Source of the DNA: Marinitenerispora sediminis
GTDB taxonomy: Bacteria; Actinomycetota; Actinomycetes; Streptosporangiales; Streptosporangiaceae
Assembly (NCBI RefSeq): GCF_003336425.1
Contig: NZ_QEIO01000010.1
Coordinates: 1 to 63,036 of the forward strand
Reading direction: 5' to 3'
Length of the DNA stretch: 63,036 bases
Made by a program: the position numbers and the translations under genes. The notes below the pieces were generated by a model that saw only the letters and a program-made list of their open reading frames with translations, was not told the DNA's origin and ran no database searches. Shown piece after piece: positions 23,873 to 32,494 of this stretch (position 1 is its first letter; each line of letters opens with the position of its first letter).

Positions 23873-24164
23873 GCTCCCGGACCAGCAGGTCCGGAAGGCC
23901 GCCGTCGACGACCACGGTGTTCCAGTGCCGCTTGTTCATGTGCCACCCCGGCAGGATGAGGTCCGGGTGCTCGCCGCGGAGGCGTACCGCGTTCTCCGGA
24001 TCGCACTTGAGGTTCACCTTGAGGGGGCGCGCGTCCAGGCTCGACAGGGCGAAGACCTTGCCGAGCACCTTGAACGCCGCTATGCCGGGGGCAGTGGGGA
24101 AGGGGAAGTCCTCCACGGCCGCGTTCTGGGAGAGGCAGTAGGAGCGCAGCTGCTCGGGAGTCAT
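23799..24164 (-). CDS. MmcQ/YjbR family protein
   Basis: 121 residues from ATG 24164, preceded by GAGGAGGAT. The family pattern is clear: 'LRSYCLSQNAAVEDFPF' at the start, 'FKVLGKVFALSS', 'VNLKCDPENAVRLRGEHPDL', and 'PGWHMNKRHWNTVVVDG', with the conserved His-Trp near the middle. MmcQ/YjbR proteins have a CyaY-like alpha/beta fold and are annotated as DNA-binding, but their role is unclear. The C-terminal codons overlap the 3' end of the gene on the plus strand by 74 bp. Confidence 0.88.
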   Translation of the reverse strand: MTPEQLRSYCLSQNAAVEDFPFPTAPGIAAFKVLGKVFALSSLDARPLKVNLKCDPENAVRLRGEHPDLILPGWHMNKRHWNTVVVDGGLPDLLVRELIEDSYDLVVAGLPRAERLRLDRP

Positions 24165-24358
24165 TCCGGATCCTCCTCGTGATCGGCCGGCGCGGTCCGG
24201 CCCCGTTCTACCAGGACCGTCGCGATCCCGGCCGGGGCGCGTCCGCGGCGGCACCGATCAACCGACCAGTGGGCGCGGGCGCCGCCCGCGCCTGGCCCGC
24301 CCGGCCCCGAGCGGGATGGGGGTGCTCGGGGCCGAGGCCGGTCCCGGCGGGCGGCGCG

Positions 24359-24727
24359 CTACCGCGCGCCCGCCTCGTCCTGGGCCAGCAGCGTCGCGTA
24401 CCTGTCGAGGATCTCGGCGGACACGGCCGGGATGGAGCGACAGAACGTGAGGTACTGCGTGTACACCTCGCGGACCCGCGCGGCTTTGAGCGTGCGGAGC
24501 GTGTGCAGGACTCCGTAGGCCCGCGCGATGTCCGCCGTCGTCCGATCGACGAGTTCGGTGTCGCCGTTGACGTAGCCCTCGATCCGCCGCGCGTTCAGTT
24601 TCGCGATGGCGATGTTGACCGTGTCGCGGGCTCTCATCCGGTCGAGCGCGGGAGAGGGGTCGGCGGGGATCGGCTCGCCGCTCCCGTCGAAGATCTCGTC
24701 CAGCTCGGTGGAGGTCTCAGTGGCCAT
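24359..24727 (-). CDS. Uncharacterised small helical protein (pair with next gene)
   Basis: 122 residues from ATG 24727; the alternative ATG two codons upstream leaves no room for the GGGAG site. It is acidic at the N-terminus ('TELDEIFDGSGEPIPADP') and then nearly all helical ('IAKLNARRIEGYVNGD', 'YGVLHTLRTLKAARVREVYT'). No known family, membrane segment or catalytic motif was recognised. It starts 49 bp after the stop of the 361-residue gene on the same strand and is probably its operon partner. Confidence 0.6.
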   Translation of the reverse strand: MATETSTELDEIFDGSGEPIPADPSPALDRMRARDTVNIAIAKLNARRIEGYVNGDTELVDRTTADIARAYGVLHTLRTLKAARVREVYTQYLTFCRSIPAVSAEILDRYATLLAQDEAGAR

Positions 24728-24776
24728 GTGCATCTCCCTGTGGTGCCGGTCTTCGCTCGTCGTGATCAGCGGCCGG

Positions 24777-25862
24777 TCACATGCCGCGCCGGGGCGTCTG
24801 GTCGGAGGCCGGCCCGGGGTTCAGCCGGACCGAGGAGGGCTTGTGGCTGCTCCGCCTGGCTCCGCTGACCGCGTCGGTCACCTTGACCACGGCGTCGGCC
24901 GCCCGGCCGGCCAGGCCGGCCCGCTGCGGGCCCCAGCTGTCCGCGGCGGCGTTCGCCCCGCTGTACTCCTGGGCGAGCTGGCGGATGCTTCCGGACTCGT
25001 CGGCCACCTCGGAGTCCGTGCGGAGGGCCTCGGCTCCGTCCTGGACGAACCGGCCGTCCGCGCGGTACCGCCCGAGCCGCTTCTCCGGGTTGCGCTCCGC
25101 CGCCTCCCGGGCCACCTCCGTGAGCGAGCGTTCCGATGACGCCTCGTCCTTCGAGGTCCCCACCTGGAACGGGCGCGTGCGGCCGTTGGCGACCACGCCG
25201 GACTTCTCGAAGTCGGTGTCGGCACTCGGAGTCACGGCGCGCCCGATGCTGCGTTCGAGGCGCTCCTCGTACTCGGCGAGACTGGGGATCGCGATCCGCG
25301 ACGCCCCCTCCCCGGTGGAGGCGGCCTGGTCGGAGGCCGCGCTGCGAGCCGCGTTCACCCGCAGTGTCGCGTCGGTGATGTAGCCGACATGGCTGCTGGG
25401 GACCACGGTCAGCTGCTGCAGGCTCCAACCTGCGGCGCGGTCGAAGTTCTCGCGTTCCGCCGCGCCGACCGCGTACGCCTGGTCGGTGGTGCCGTCGGTG
25501 ACGCGGACGTAGTGCACCTCGCGCTCCCGGGCCTGGCGCGCCAGATCGGCCGCCCGGCCCGCCGCCGCCGTGCGGGCCGCGTCCCACTTCTCCGGGTCGT
25601 TGGAGCGCGCTACGCCCAGCCAGCCCGGGTCCCGGGTCATCAGCTCCCGCTCGTCGGCGACCACCACGTCGCCCTTCTTGCTGAGCTGGGCGATGACGTT
25701 GTCGATCGCCGGGTCCGCGTCGGCGCCGGGGGCCGCGACGATCTCGACGTAGACCGGGAAGACCGGTTTCGCCGATCTGCCCGTCGTCGGACGCAGGGCG
25801 GCGTTGAACTCCTCCTCCGACTGGCTGACCCGTGGCGACTGCCCGACCTGTTCGGTGGCCAT
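24777..25862 (-). CDS. Uncharacterised 361-residue protein (pair with small helical gene)
   Basis: Start ATG 25862 (MATEQVGQSPRVSQSE) follows GAGGAG. The N-terminal domain, about residues 30-95, looks alpha/beta ('PVFPVYVEIVAAPGAD', 'DVVVADERELMTRDPG'). The middle has strand-rich 'EREVHYVRVTDGTTDQAYAV' and 'QLTVVPSSHVGYITDATLRV'. The remainder is hydrophilic, charged and partly disordered, rich in Glu/Arg/Ser. There is no signal peptide or transmembrane helix. I cannot assign a family. Together with the 122-residue gene it forms a two-gene unit inserted between priA and fmt. Confidence 0.62.
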   Translation of the reverse strand: MATEQVGQSPRVSQSEEEFNAALRPTTGRSAKPVFPVYVEIVAAPGADADPAIDNVIAQLSKKGDVVVADERELMTRDPGWLGVARSNDPEKWDAARTAAAGRAADLARQAREREVHYVRVTDGTTDQAYAVGAAERENFDRAAGWSLQQLTVVPSSHVGYITDATLRVNAARSAASDQAASTGEGASRIAIPSLAEYEERLERSIGRAVTPSADTDFEKSGVVANGRTRPFQVGTSKDEASSERSLTEVAREAAERNPEKRLGRYRADGRFVQDGAEALRTDSEVADESGSIRQLAQEYSGANAAADSWGPQRAGLAGRAADAVVKVTDAVSGARRSSHKPSSVRLNPGPASDQTPRRGM

Positions 25863-26257
25863 TCCTGTGACTCCTCTGGTGGGGTGAGGCGAAGAAGAGG
25901 GAGCGGACCGGAATCGATGCCGCACGCTGCCGCCGTTCGGAGCCCGGGAGCACGGGGTCTTCGGTGGCGGAACCAGTCAGCCGGACGGGGTCGCCGTGAC
26001 GGCATAACGACGGCGTGCTGGGGCGCGCGGTCAGGGCCCGATGCACCGCCGGACGGTGTGCTGTGCGGCATAGTACGCCGTGCCGGTTCCACAGGCGATC
26101 GGCGGCGTCACCGAGTTTTCGGTCACCTTCTTGGAGATCCGCACCAGCGCCCCATCGCATTCCGGATACCGTCTCCAGTCCCGTGCGCGCGTGCGGCTGC
26201 GACTAGGCTCGCCGGGACGCCATCATTGGAGATCACCCGAGCTTTTGGGGAGCATGC
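25863..26257. other. 395-bp divergent intergenic region
   Basis: Upstream of fmt (plus) and of the unknown pair (minus). GACTAGGCT around 26201-26209 could supply a -10 (TAGGCT) for fmt, about 50 bp before its start. No other element or gene was seen. Confidence 0.35.
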
Positions 26258-27190
26258 ATGAAGCTGGTCTTCGCCGGAACACCCGAGGCGGCGGTGCCGT
26301 CGCTGCGCGCGCTGCTGGAGTCCCGCCACGAGGTCGCGGCGGTCGTCACCCGGCCGGACGCGGGCGCCGGCCGGGGCCGCCGGGTGTCGGTGAGTCCGGT
26401 GGGGCAGGTGGCGGCCGAGGCCGGGATCGAGGTCCTCAAACCGGAGAAGGCCAGCGACCCGGCGTTCCTCGACCGGCTGCGCGAGATCGGCCCGGACTGC
26501 TGCCCGGTGGTCGCCTACGGCGCCCTGCTCCGCGAGGAGGCGCTGGGCATCCCGCGGCACGGCTGGGTCAACCTGCACTTCTCCCTGCTCCCGGCCTGGC
26601 GCGGTGCCGCGCCGGTGCAGCACGCGGTGCTCGCGGGGGACGACGTCACCGGCGCGGCCACCTTCCGGATCGAGACCGGGCTGGACACCGGCCCGGTCTT
26701 CGGCGTGCTCACCGAGCCGGTCCGCCCCGACGACACCAGCGGCGACCTGCTGGACCGCCTCGCGCACGCCGGCGCCGGCCTGCTGGTGCGCACCCTCGAC
26801 GGGATCGAGTCCGGCGAGCTGACCGCCCGCCCGCAGGGCGCCGAGGGGGTCTCGCACGCCCCGAAGCTCACCCCCGAGGACGCCCGGGTGGACTTCGGCG
26901 CGCCCGCTCTGCGCGTGGACCGCCTGGTGCGCGCCTGCACGCCCGCGCCGGGCGCCTGGACCACGTTCCGCGGGGGCCGGCTCAAGCTGGGACCGGTGCG
27001 CCCGGCCGAGGACGCGGCGCCGCTGCCGCCCGGCCGGGTGGCCGCTGACAAGCACCGGGTGCTCGTGGGCACCGCCACCCACCCCGTCGAGCTCGGCGAG
27101 GTCCAGCCGCAGGGCAAGCGCCGGATGGCGGCGGTGGAGTGGGCGCGCGGCGTCCGGCCGGGGGAGGCGGACCTCCTCGGGGCGGAGTGA
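26258..27190 (+). CDS. fmt: Methionyl-tRNA formyltransferase
   Basis: 310 residues. The start '[20 protein letters not shown]' and the signature '[20 protein letters not shown]' (containing the SLLPxxRG loop that binds formyl-tetrahydrofolate), '[12 protein letters not shown]' and the C-terminal barrel domain starting around residue 205 are all present. The enzyme formylates Met-tRNA(fMet) with 10-formyl-THF before initiation. Length is normal. In many actinobacteria it sits between priA and rsmB; here an unknown pair lies upstream, and the Rrf2/MFS genes separate it from rsmB. Confidence 0.97.
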   Translation: MKLVFAGTPEAAVPSLRALLESRHEVAAVVTRPDAGAGRGRRVSVSPVGQVAAEAGIEVLKPEKASDPAFLDRLREIGPDCCPVVAYGALLREEALGIPRHGWVNLHFSLLPAWRGAAPVQHAVLAGDDVTGAATFRIETGLDTGPVFGVLTEPVRPDDTSGDLLDRLAHAGAGLLVRTLDGIESGELTARPQGAEGVSHAPKLTPEDARVDFGAPALRVDRLVRACTPAPGAWTTFRGGRLKLGPVRPAEDAAPLPPGRVAADKHRVLVGTATHPVELGEVQPQGKRRMAAVEWARGVRPGEADLLGAE

Positions 27191-27293
27191 GGGGGCGCGT
27201 CCCGGGCCCGCGCCGCCTGCCGATCCGGCCACCGCCGGCGGCGCGGCCGGCGAACCGGCGGCGGCCCGCCGCTGCGCGGCTCGCCGGGGACGG

Positions 27294-27334
27294 TTGACTC
27301 GGCACCAAACCGCAACTAGTTTGGTTGCAATTTG
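27294..27334 (+). promoter_or_regulatory. Promoter and operator of the Rrf2 regulator gene
   Basis: TTGACT at 27294-27299 and TAGTTT at 27317-27322 with a 17-bp spacer form a good vegetative promoter. A dyad, ACCAAAC at 27304-27310 with GTTTGGT at 27319-27325, spans the spacer and -10, and a second dyad GCAAC/GTTGC (27312-27316, 27324-27328) is nested in it. Position over the -10 suggests repression, probably by the Rrf2 protein itself. A similar element lies before the MFS gene (27851-27873). Confidence 0.6.
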
Positions 27335-27359
27335 CGGGGCGGGCTGTGAAGGGGGCGCG

Positions 27360-27803
27360 GTGGGGCTCAGTAGCAGGAGTGCGGTCGCGATTCACGCGCT
27401 CACGATGCTGGGGCGCTGGAAGGAGCGTTCGCTGACCTCCGCGGAGATCGCCGCCAGCCTGGAGAGCAATCCGGTCCTCGTGCGGCGCATCCTCGGCAGC
27501 CTGCGGGACGCCGACCTGGTGCTGTCCACCGAGGGGCGCAATGGCGGCTGGTCCCTGGCCCGCGCCCCGCGTGAGATCACGCTCTACGACGCCTTCGCCG
27601 CCGTCGAGGCGGGGCCGGTCCTGTCGCGGCATCCCCATCCCCCCAGTGGCGAGTGCGAGGTCGGACGCAATATCCAGGCCCTGCTCGAAGTCGAGTTCCG
27701 GGACGCGGAACGGGCCATGGAAGCCCGCCTCGGCCGGACGACCATCGCCCACCTGGTGCAGCGGGTACTGGATATCGAGCGTGATCTCGCGCTGCCTCGC
27801 TGA
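27360..27803 (+). CDS. Rrf2 family transcriptional regulator
   Basis: 147 residues from GTG 27360, preceded by GAAGGGGG. The winged helix is typical Rrf2: 'SRSAVAIHALTMLGRW', 'LTSAEIAASLESNPVLVRRI', 'LGSLRDADLVLSTEGRNGGW'. The [Fe-S]-binding members have three clustered cysteines; here only the one in 'SGECEVGR' is visible, so this protein is of the cluster-free, YwnA-like kind that senses by other means. It probably represses itself and the MFS exporter that follows, since both have similar upstream elements. Confidence 0.88.
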   Translation: MGLSSRSAVAIHALTMLGRWKERSLTSAEIAASLESNPVLVRRILGSLRDADLVLSTEGRNGGWSLARAPREITLYDAFAAVEAGPVLSRHPHPPSGECEVGRNIQALLEVEFRDAERAMEARLGRTTIAHLVQRVLDIERDLALPR

Positions 27804-27812
27804 CCGGGCACC

Positions 27813-27840
27813 GGCGGAGGGCTCACCTCCGCCTTTGTTT
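27813..27840 (+). terminator. Rho-independent terminator after the Rrf2 gene
   Basis: GGCGGAGG (27813-27820), loop GCTCA, CCTCCGCC (27826-27833), then TTTGTTT. This is a textbook terminator nine bases after the Rrf2 stop, so the MFS gene needs its own promoter. Confidence 0.85.
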
Positions 27841-27850
27841 CACCCGAACT

Positions 27851-27873
27851 GTAACTATATCGGTGGCAGTTGG
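27851..27873 (+). promoter_or_regulatory. Operator-like element before the MFS gene
   Basis: This 23-bp stretch matches 16 of 23 positions with 27312-27334 in front of the Rrf2 gene, keeping AACTA, GGT, GCA and TT. AACTG at 27847-27851 and CAGTT at 27867-27871 also form a dyad. It lies 23 bp before the MFS start and overlaps the likely -10 (TATATC, 27856-27861). Confidence 0.5.
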
Positions 27874-27895
27874 TGCCGCCTGGAGGACGCCTCGA

Positions 27896-29398
27896 ATGAC
27901 CCCCACGTCGGCCACCACCGTTCGAACCGGTTCAGGGGCGGCCTTGCTGGCCGTGCTCATGCCAGCGGTGCTCATCACGGTCATCGCCAGCGACATGGTC
28001 AACCTCGTGCTCCCGTTGATGGGAGCGGAGTTCGGGGCTTCCGAGGCGGAGCTCGCATGGGTCGTCACCGGCTTCCTGCTCGTGTTCTCGGTCGGCATCC
28101 CGATCTACGGCCGCATCTCCGACCGGGTGAGCATGCGGCGTCTCTTCGGGTTCGCGCTGCTCACCTACGCCGCCGGGAGCCTGGTCTGCGCGCTCGCTCC
28201 GGATCTCCTCGTGCTCGTGCTCGGGCGGATCGTGATGGGGGTGGGCGCGGCCGGGATACCCGTGCTCTCGGTCCTCGCCATCACCAGGCTGCTGCCGGCG
28301 GACCGGCAGGGGACGGGGATCGGCGTCGTCTCCGCGGCCTCGGGGATCGGCACCGCCGCCGGGCCGGCCATTGGCGGCGGCGTCGGCGAGTTCCTCGGGT
28401 GGCCCGCGCTGTTCTGGCTCATGTTCGTGGCGGCGTTGGTCCTGGTTCCCGTGGTGGTGCGGGTGCTGCCGGGTGAGGTTCCGGCGAGCAGGGACATGTT
28501 CGACCTCGCTGGCGGCCTCCTCCTCGGCCTCGGGGCCGGGCTGCTGCTGTTCGGCGCCACCCAGCTCCAGGCCGCCGGTCCCACCGCGCCCTCGTGCTGG
28601 GGCAGCCTCGTGGCGGCGATCGCGGCGATCGGCCTCTTCGGGTGGCGCACCGCCCGCGCCGCGCACCCGTTCGTCCCGCCCGCGCTGTTCGGCAACCGGG
28701 TCTACCGGGCCGCGGTCGTCGTCGTGTTCCTGGCCATGCTCGTCAACCTCGGCGGCCTGGTGTTCGTTCCACTGCTGGTGGTGGACGTCAACGGTCTCGG
28801 CCCGGGGGCGGGGGCCCTGGTCATGATCCCGGCCGGGATCGCCGTCGCCGTCATCTCGCCGCTGATCGGTCGCCTCACCGACCGCGTCGGCACCCGGGCC
28901 CTGCTGCTGGCCGGGCTCGCGGTCATGGGCGTCTTCGCCCTGCTCCTCTCGACCTTCACGGGAAGCCCGTCGGTGATCCCGGCGGGGGTCGGAATCCTTG
29001 GGCTCAGCGTCGGCATGATCTGCGTGCTGGTCCCGGTGATCCGCGCCGCGGCGGGCACGCTACCGGCCGCTCAGGCCGGCGTCGGACTCGGGATCCTCCA
29101 AGGGGCCCAGTTCCTCGGCGCCGGTACCGGGCCGGCCCTGTTCGGCGCGCTGGTGGCCGCACGGCAGCAGGCGGGCAGCGGCGCCGTCAACCCGCTGTAT
29201 CCCGGTCACCACGGCGCCGCCTTCTCCGACGCCTTCCTCGCCATGGCCGTGCTCGCCCTCCTCGCCTTGGTCGCGGCGCTCCGGATGCCTCCCGCGGCCG
29301 CGCCGCCCCACGACGCGGGCAACATCCAGCAGGGCGGCCCCGGCAGCGGGCGACAGCGCGGGGACCGGCCCCGCCTTGGCGGGGATCCGGGGGTGTAG
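27896..29398 (+). CDS. MFS drug exporter, DHA2 (EmrB/QacA, 14-TMS) type
   Basis: 500 residues from ATG 27896, with GGAGG nine bases upstream. About fourteen hydrophobic segments are visible. Motif A is 'YGRISDRVSMRR', and the second-half equivalent is 'IGRLTDRVGTRA'. 'LGRIVMGVGAAGIPVLSVL' and 'GIGTAAGPAIGGGVGEFLGW' (antiporter motif C) mark it as a proton-coupled exporter. Ligands cannot be predicted. Its upstream element resembles that of the Rrf2 gene, so induction probably follows ligand binding or stress sensing by that regulator. Confidence 0.9.
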   Translation: MTPTSATTVRTGSGAALLAVLMPAVLITVIASDMVNLVLPLMGAEFGASEAELAWVVTGFLLVFSVGIPIYGRISDRVSMRRLFGFALLTYAAGSLVCALAPDLLVLVLGRIVMGVGAAGIPVLSVLAITRLLPADRQGTGIGVVSAASGIGTAAGPAIGGGVGEFLGWPALFWLMFVAALVLVPVVVRVLPGEVPASRDMFDLAGGLLLGLGAGLLLFGATQLQAAGPTAPSCWGSLVAAIAAIGLFGWRTARAAHPFVPPALFGNRVYRAAVVVVFLAMLVNLGGLVFVPLLVVDVNGLGPGAGALVMIPAGIAVAVISPLIGRLTDRVGTRALLLAGLAVMGVFALLLSTFTGSPSVIPAGVGILGLSVGMICVLVPVIRAAAGTLPAAQAGVGLGILQGAQFLGAGTGPALFGALVAARQQAGSGAVNPLYPGHHGAAFSDAFLAMAVLALLALVAALRMPPAAAPPHDAGNIQQGGPGSGRQRGDRPRLGGDPGV

Positions 29399-29493
29399 GC
29401 CACCTGGGCCGGACGCTGGAAGAATGGTGTCCGGGCGCCGGGCCGCAGGACGACGCCCGGCAATCCGACACCCTGGCGTGAGGCTGATTCACC

Positions 29494-30933
29494 GTGACCG
29501 ACCGTTCCCGTTCCCCCTACCGCTCCCCGCGCCGCGGCCAGCGGCGGCCGGCGGCCACCCCGCCGGCTCCGAAGGACCCGGCGCGGCGGGTCGCCTACGA
29601 CGTGCTGCGCGCGGTGGAGACCCGGGACGCCTACGCAAACCTGCTGCTCCCCGCCCAGCTGCGTGAACGCGGGGTCACCGGGCGGGACGCGGCGCTGGCC
29701 ACCGAGCTGACCTACGGCACCCTGCGCCGCCAGGGCACCTACGACGCGATCCTGGACGCGTGCGTGGACCGCTCGCTGCGCTCGGTCGACGCCGAGGTGC
29801 TGCCGGTGCTGCGGCTCGGCGCACACCAGCTGCTCAGCACCAAGATCCCGCCGCACGCCGCCGTCAGCGCCACCGTCGACCTCGCCCGCCGGGTGGTCGG
29901 CCAGCACCGCGCCCGGTTCGCCAACGCCGTCCTGCGCCGGGTCAGCGCCCGCGACATGGAGGAGTGGCTGGCCATCGTCGCGCCCGCCGCCGAGAGCGAC
30001 CGGATCGGGCACCTCGCGGTGGTGCACAGCCATCCGCGCTGGATGGTCGAGGCGCTCGCGGCCGCGCTGGGGGAGCGGCCGGGGAGCGAGCTGGCCGACA
30101 CCGAGCGGCTGCTCGCGGCGCACAACGACCGGCCGCGGGTGACACTGGTCGCCAAGCCGGGCCGCGCCGCGGTCGCCGACCTGGTGTCGGAAGGCGCCGT
30201 CGAGGCCCGGTACTCGCCGTACGCCGCCTACCTGCCCGAGGGAGACCCGGCCGCGCTGCGCCCCGTCCGGCAGGGGCGGGCCGCCGTCCAGGACGAGGCG
30301 AGCCAGCTGGTGGCACTCGCGCTGACCCGGGTCCCGGTCGAGGGCGCCGACGCCACGTGGCTGGACATGTGCGCCGGTCCCGGCGGCAAGGCCGGACTGC
30401 TCGCCGGACTCGCCGGCGGCCGGGAGGCCCACCTGCTCGCGGCCGAAGTGCAGCCCTCCCGGGCCGGCCTGGTCGCCGGCGCGGTACGGCGCTCGGTGCG
30501 CGACGCCGCCCGCGTCGTCGTCGCCGACTCCACCCGGCCCGCGTGGCGGGAGGCCGCGTTCGACCGCGTCCTGGTGGACGCGCCGTGCACGGGCCTGGGC
30601 GCGCTGCGCCGCCGCCCGGAGTCCCGGTGGCGCCGTACCCCGGAGACCGCCGAGGGGCTGGCGCCGCTGCAGCGCGCCCTCCTCGACCGGGCCCTGGACT
30701 CCACCCGGCCCGGCGGCGTGGTCGCCTACGTGACCTGCTCGCCGCACCTGCCCGAGACCCGCGGCATCGTGGACGCGGTGCGCGCGCAGCGCCCCGACGT
30801 CGCGGTCATCCGCGCCGCCGACCACCTGCCGGAGGTCGCGGATGTCGCGGTCGACGACGGCGACTACGTGCAGTTCTGGCCGCACCGGCACGGGACCGAC
30901 GCGATGTTCCTGGCGCTGCTGCGCCGCCTCTGA
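29494..30933 (+). CDS. rsmB: 16S rRNA cytosine-C5 methyltransferase (position 967)
   Basis: 479 residues, GTG start at 29494. The N-terminal 140 residues form a NusB-like RNA-binding domain ('RVAYDVLRAVETRDAYANLL'). The methyltransferase domain has SAM motif I 'WLDMCAGPGGKAGLLAGLAG', the proline-cysteine motif 'VLVDAPCTGLGALRRRPE', and the catalytic 'VTCSPH' cysteine. Length is slightly above the E. coli enzyme because of the actinobacterial basic leader. It lies in the conserved fmt...rsmB...rpe neighbourhood. Confidence 0.95.
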   Translation: MTDRSRSPYRSPRRGQRRPAATPPAPKDPARRVAYDVLRAVETRDAYANLLLPAQLRERGVTGRDAALATELTYGTLRRQGTYDAILDACVDRSLRSVDAEVLPVLRLGAHQLLSTKIPPHAAVSATVDLARRVVGQHRARFANAVLRRVSARDMEEWLAIVAPAAESDRIGHLAVVHSHPRWMVEALAAALGERPGSELADTERLLAAHNDRPRVTLVAKPGRAAVADLVSEGAVEARYSPYAAYLPEGDPAALRPVRQGRAAVQDEASQLVALALTRVPVEGADATWLDMCAGPGGKAGLLAGLAGGREAHLLAAEVQPSRAGLVAGAVRRSVRDAARVVVADSTRPAWREAAFDRVLVDAPCTGLGALRRRPESRWRRTPETAEGLAPLQRALLDRALDSTRPGGVVAYVTCSPHLPETRGIVDAVRAQRPDVAVIRAADHLPEVADVAVDDGDYVQFWPHRHGTDAMFLALLRRL

Positions 30934-31448
30934 GAGCTGGAGCGGTCCCGCCCGGCCGCGCCGCCGCGGGCACGCGCGGCCGGGGGCGCGGCCCCCGGCG
31001 GGTGAGGCGGCGGCCGAACAGGTCTGCGCGGTCCGGACACCGGGCGCGGTACCGCCAGGGCGCCTCTCGGACCGGCACGGAGCAGGGGGCGTCCGGGCCG
31101 CGCGGGTACCAGCATGGCCGGGGTGCGGCCCCGGGCGCGTCGGCGTCCGCGGGGCGCGCTGGGGAGGCGCGGTGCGGTCGGCGCACGCCCCCGGGGGCGG
31201 TCCGGGCGCAGGCGCGCACGGGTGACCGGCCGTCCGCCTGCGACCACGTGCCGCGCGGCCCGTTCCCGCCTGCCGGAGGGGCACCGGCATGAGCGTCATC
31301 GCCGCCGCGTGCGGGTCGCCAGCGCTGATCACGCGGCAGCGGCGGCGCGGTCCCCCCCGCACCGGGGCGCAGGGACGCCGCATTCCGGTCCGCCCCCGCG
31401 CCACCCGCCACGCCCGCCCGTGACCCGCGACGATCTACACTCTGACCC
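30934..31448. other. 515-bp intergenic region
   Basis: Between rsmB and rpe. It is extremely GC-rich with open frames on both strands that look like composition artefacts (Arg/Pro/Gly-rich, no ribosome site). No RNA gene, repeat or terminator with a T tract was seen. ATCTACACT at 31431-31439 may contain the -10 element of rpe, close to its start. Confidence 0.35.
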
Positions 31449-32129
31449 GTGGCCATCCAGATCTCACCCAGCATCCTCTCCGCCGACTTCGCCCACCTCG
31501 CCGACGAGGCGGCGTCGGTCGCCGGTTCCGCCGACTGGCTGCACGTGGACGTCATGGACAACCACTTCGTGCCGAACCTGACGCTGGGGCTGCCGATCGT
31601 CGAGGCGCTGCGCAAGGCCGCCTCGCTCCCGCTGGACTGCCACCTGATGATCGAGGACCCCGAGCGGTGGGCGCCCGAGTACGCCGAGGCCGGTGCCGGG
31701 AGCGTGACCATCCACGCCGAGGCGGCGAAGGCCCCCGTGCGCACGCTGCGGGCCATCCGGGCGGCGGGGGCGCGGGCGGGACTGGCGTTGAACCCGGCGA
31801 CGCCGGTGGAGCCCTACGCCGACCTGCTGGCCGAGTTCGACATGCTGCTGCTGATGACCGTGGAGCCCGGGTTCGGCGGGCAGCGCTTCCTGGACGTCGT
31901 GCTGCCCAAGATCCGGCGGGCCCGCGAGCTCATCCGGGGGCGGGACGCGGCCGTGTGGCTCCAGGTGGACGGCGGCGTGAGCGAGGAGACGATCGAGCGC
32001 TGCGCCGAGGCCGGCGCCGACGTGTTCGTGGCCGGGTCGGCGGTGTACGGCGCCGAGGACCGCGCCGGCGCCGTCGAGGCGCTGCGGGCCCGGGCCGAGC
32101 GCGCCGCGGCGCGGACCGCCTCGGAGTGA
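31449..32129 (+). CDS. rpe: Ribulose-phosphate 3-epimerase
   Basis: 226 residues, GTG start at 31449. The TIM-barrel signatures are complete: '[16 protein letters not shown]', '[18 protein letters not shown]', '[13 protein letters not shown]', '[15 protein letters not shown]', and the phosphate-binding end '[14 protein letters not shown]'. The metal-binding His, Asp, His and Asp residues are all present. It interconverts ribulose 5-phosphate and xylulose 5-phosphate; ribulose 5-phosphate is also the RibB substrate used by the riboflavin operon directly downstream. Confidence 0.97.
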   Translation: MAIQISPSILSADFAHLADEAASVAGSADWLHVDVMDNHFVPNLTLGLPIVEALRKAASLPLDCHLMIEDPERWAPEYAEAGAGSVTIHAEAAKAPVRTLRAIRAAGARAGLALNPATPVEPYADLLAEFDMLLLMTVEPGFGGQRFLDVVLPKIRRARELIRGRDAAVWLQVDGGVSEETIERCAEAGADVFVAGSAVYGAEDRAGAVEALRARAERAAARTASE

Positions 32130-32137
32130 GCGCGGCC

Positions 32138-32160
32138 GGGGGACGCGGCCGCCGTCCCCC
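32138..32160 (+). terminator. Probable terminator hairpin after rpe
   Basis: GGGGGAC at 32138-32144 pairs with GTCCCCC at 32154-32160 (9-nt loop), 8 nt after the rpe stop and before the FMN riboswitch. It lacks a T run. Confidence 0.5.
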
Positions 32161-32252
32161 GGGGACGCGGCCCCGCGTCTCCCTGTGCGGGACCCGGCAG
32201 GCGGCGGGAATACCCCCGCATGGCAGACTTGTTGGTCGAGACGTTCAACAAC

Positions 32253-32379
32253 GCGTGCTCCGGGGTCGGTGAAAGTCCGAACCGGCGGTCAAAGTCCGCG
32301 ACCCGGCCGAATCCATCGGCCGGTTGAACCGGTGGAATTCCGGTACCGACGGTGAAAGTCCGGATGGGAGGCAGCGCGC
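32253..32379 (+). promoter_or_regulatory. FMN riboswitch (RFN element)
   Basis: The RFN consensus is complete: CGGGGTCGGTGAAAGTCCGA, then ACCGGCGGTC and GTCCGCGACCC, a variable stem, GAACCGGTGGAATTCCGGTA, CCGACGGTGAAAGTCCGGAT and GGGAGGCAG. The closing P1 stem pairs GCGTGCT (32253-32259) with AGCGCGC (32373-32379). It lies 115 nt upstream of ribE. A small hairpin, CGGACG/CGTCCG at 32420-32436, lies in the leader without a T tract, so FMN probably limits translation of the operon. Confidence 0.97.
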
Positions 32380-32494
32380 GTGGCGGACGGCGGACCCGAG
32401 CCCGGTCCCGGCTGACGGGCGGACGCCGTTCGTCCGGCGGTCGAGGCCGCGTGTACATCCCCGGAGCCTGAGCAGGTAAGGGGATGGCTCTCAG

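Noticed and set aside
31114-31581. Open frame before and into rpe
   Set aside because: Low-complexity Arg/Pro/Gly sequence without ribosome site, running into rpe in another frame.
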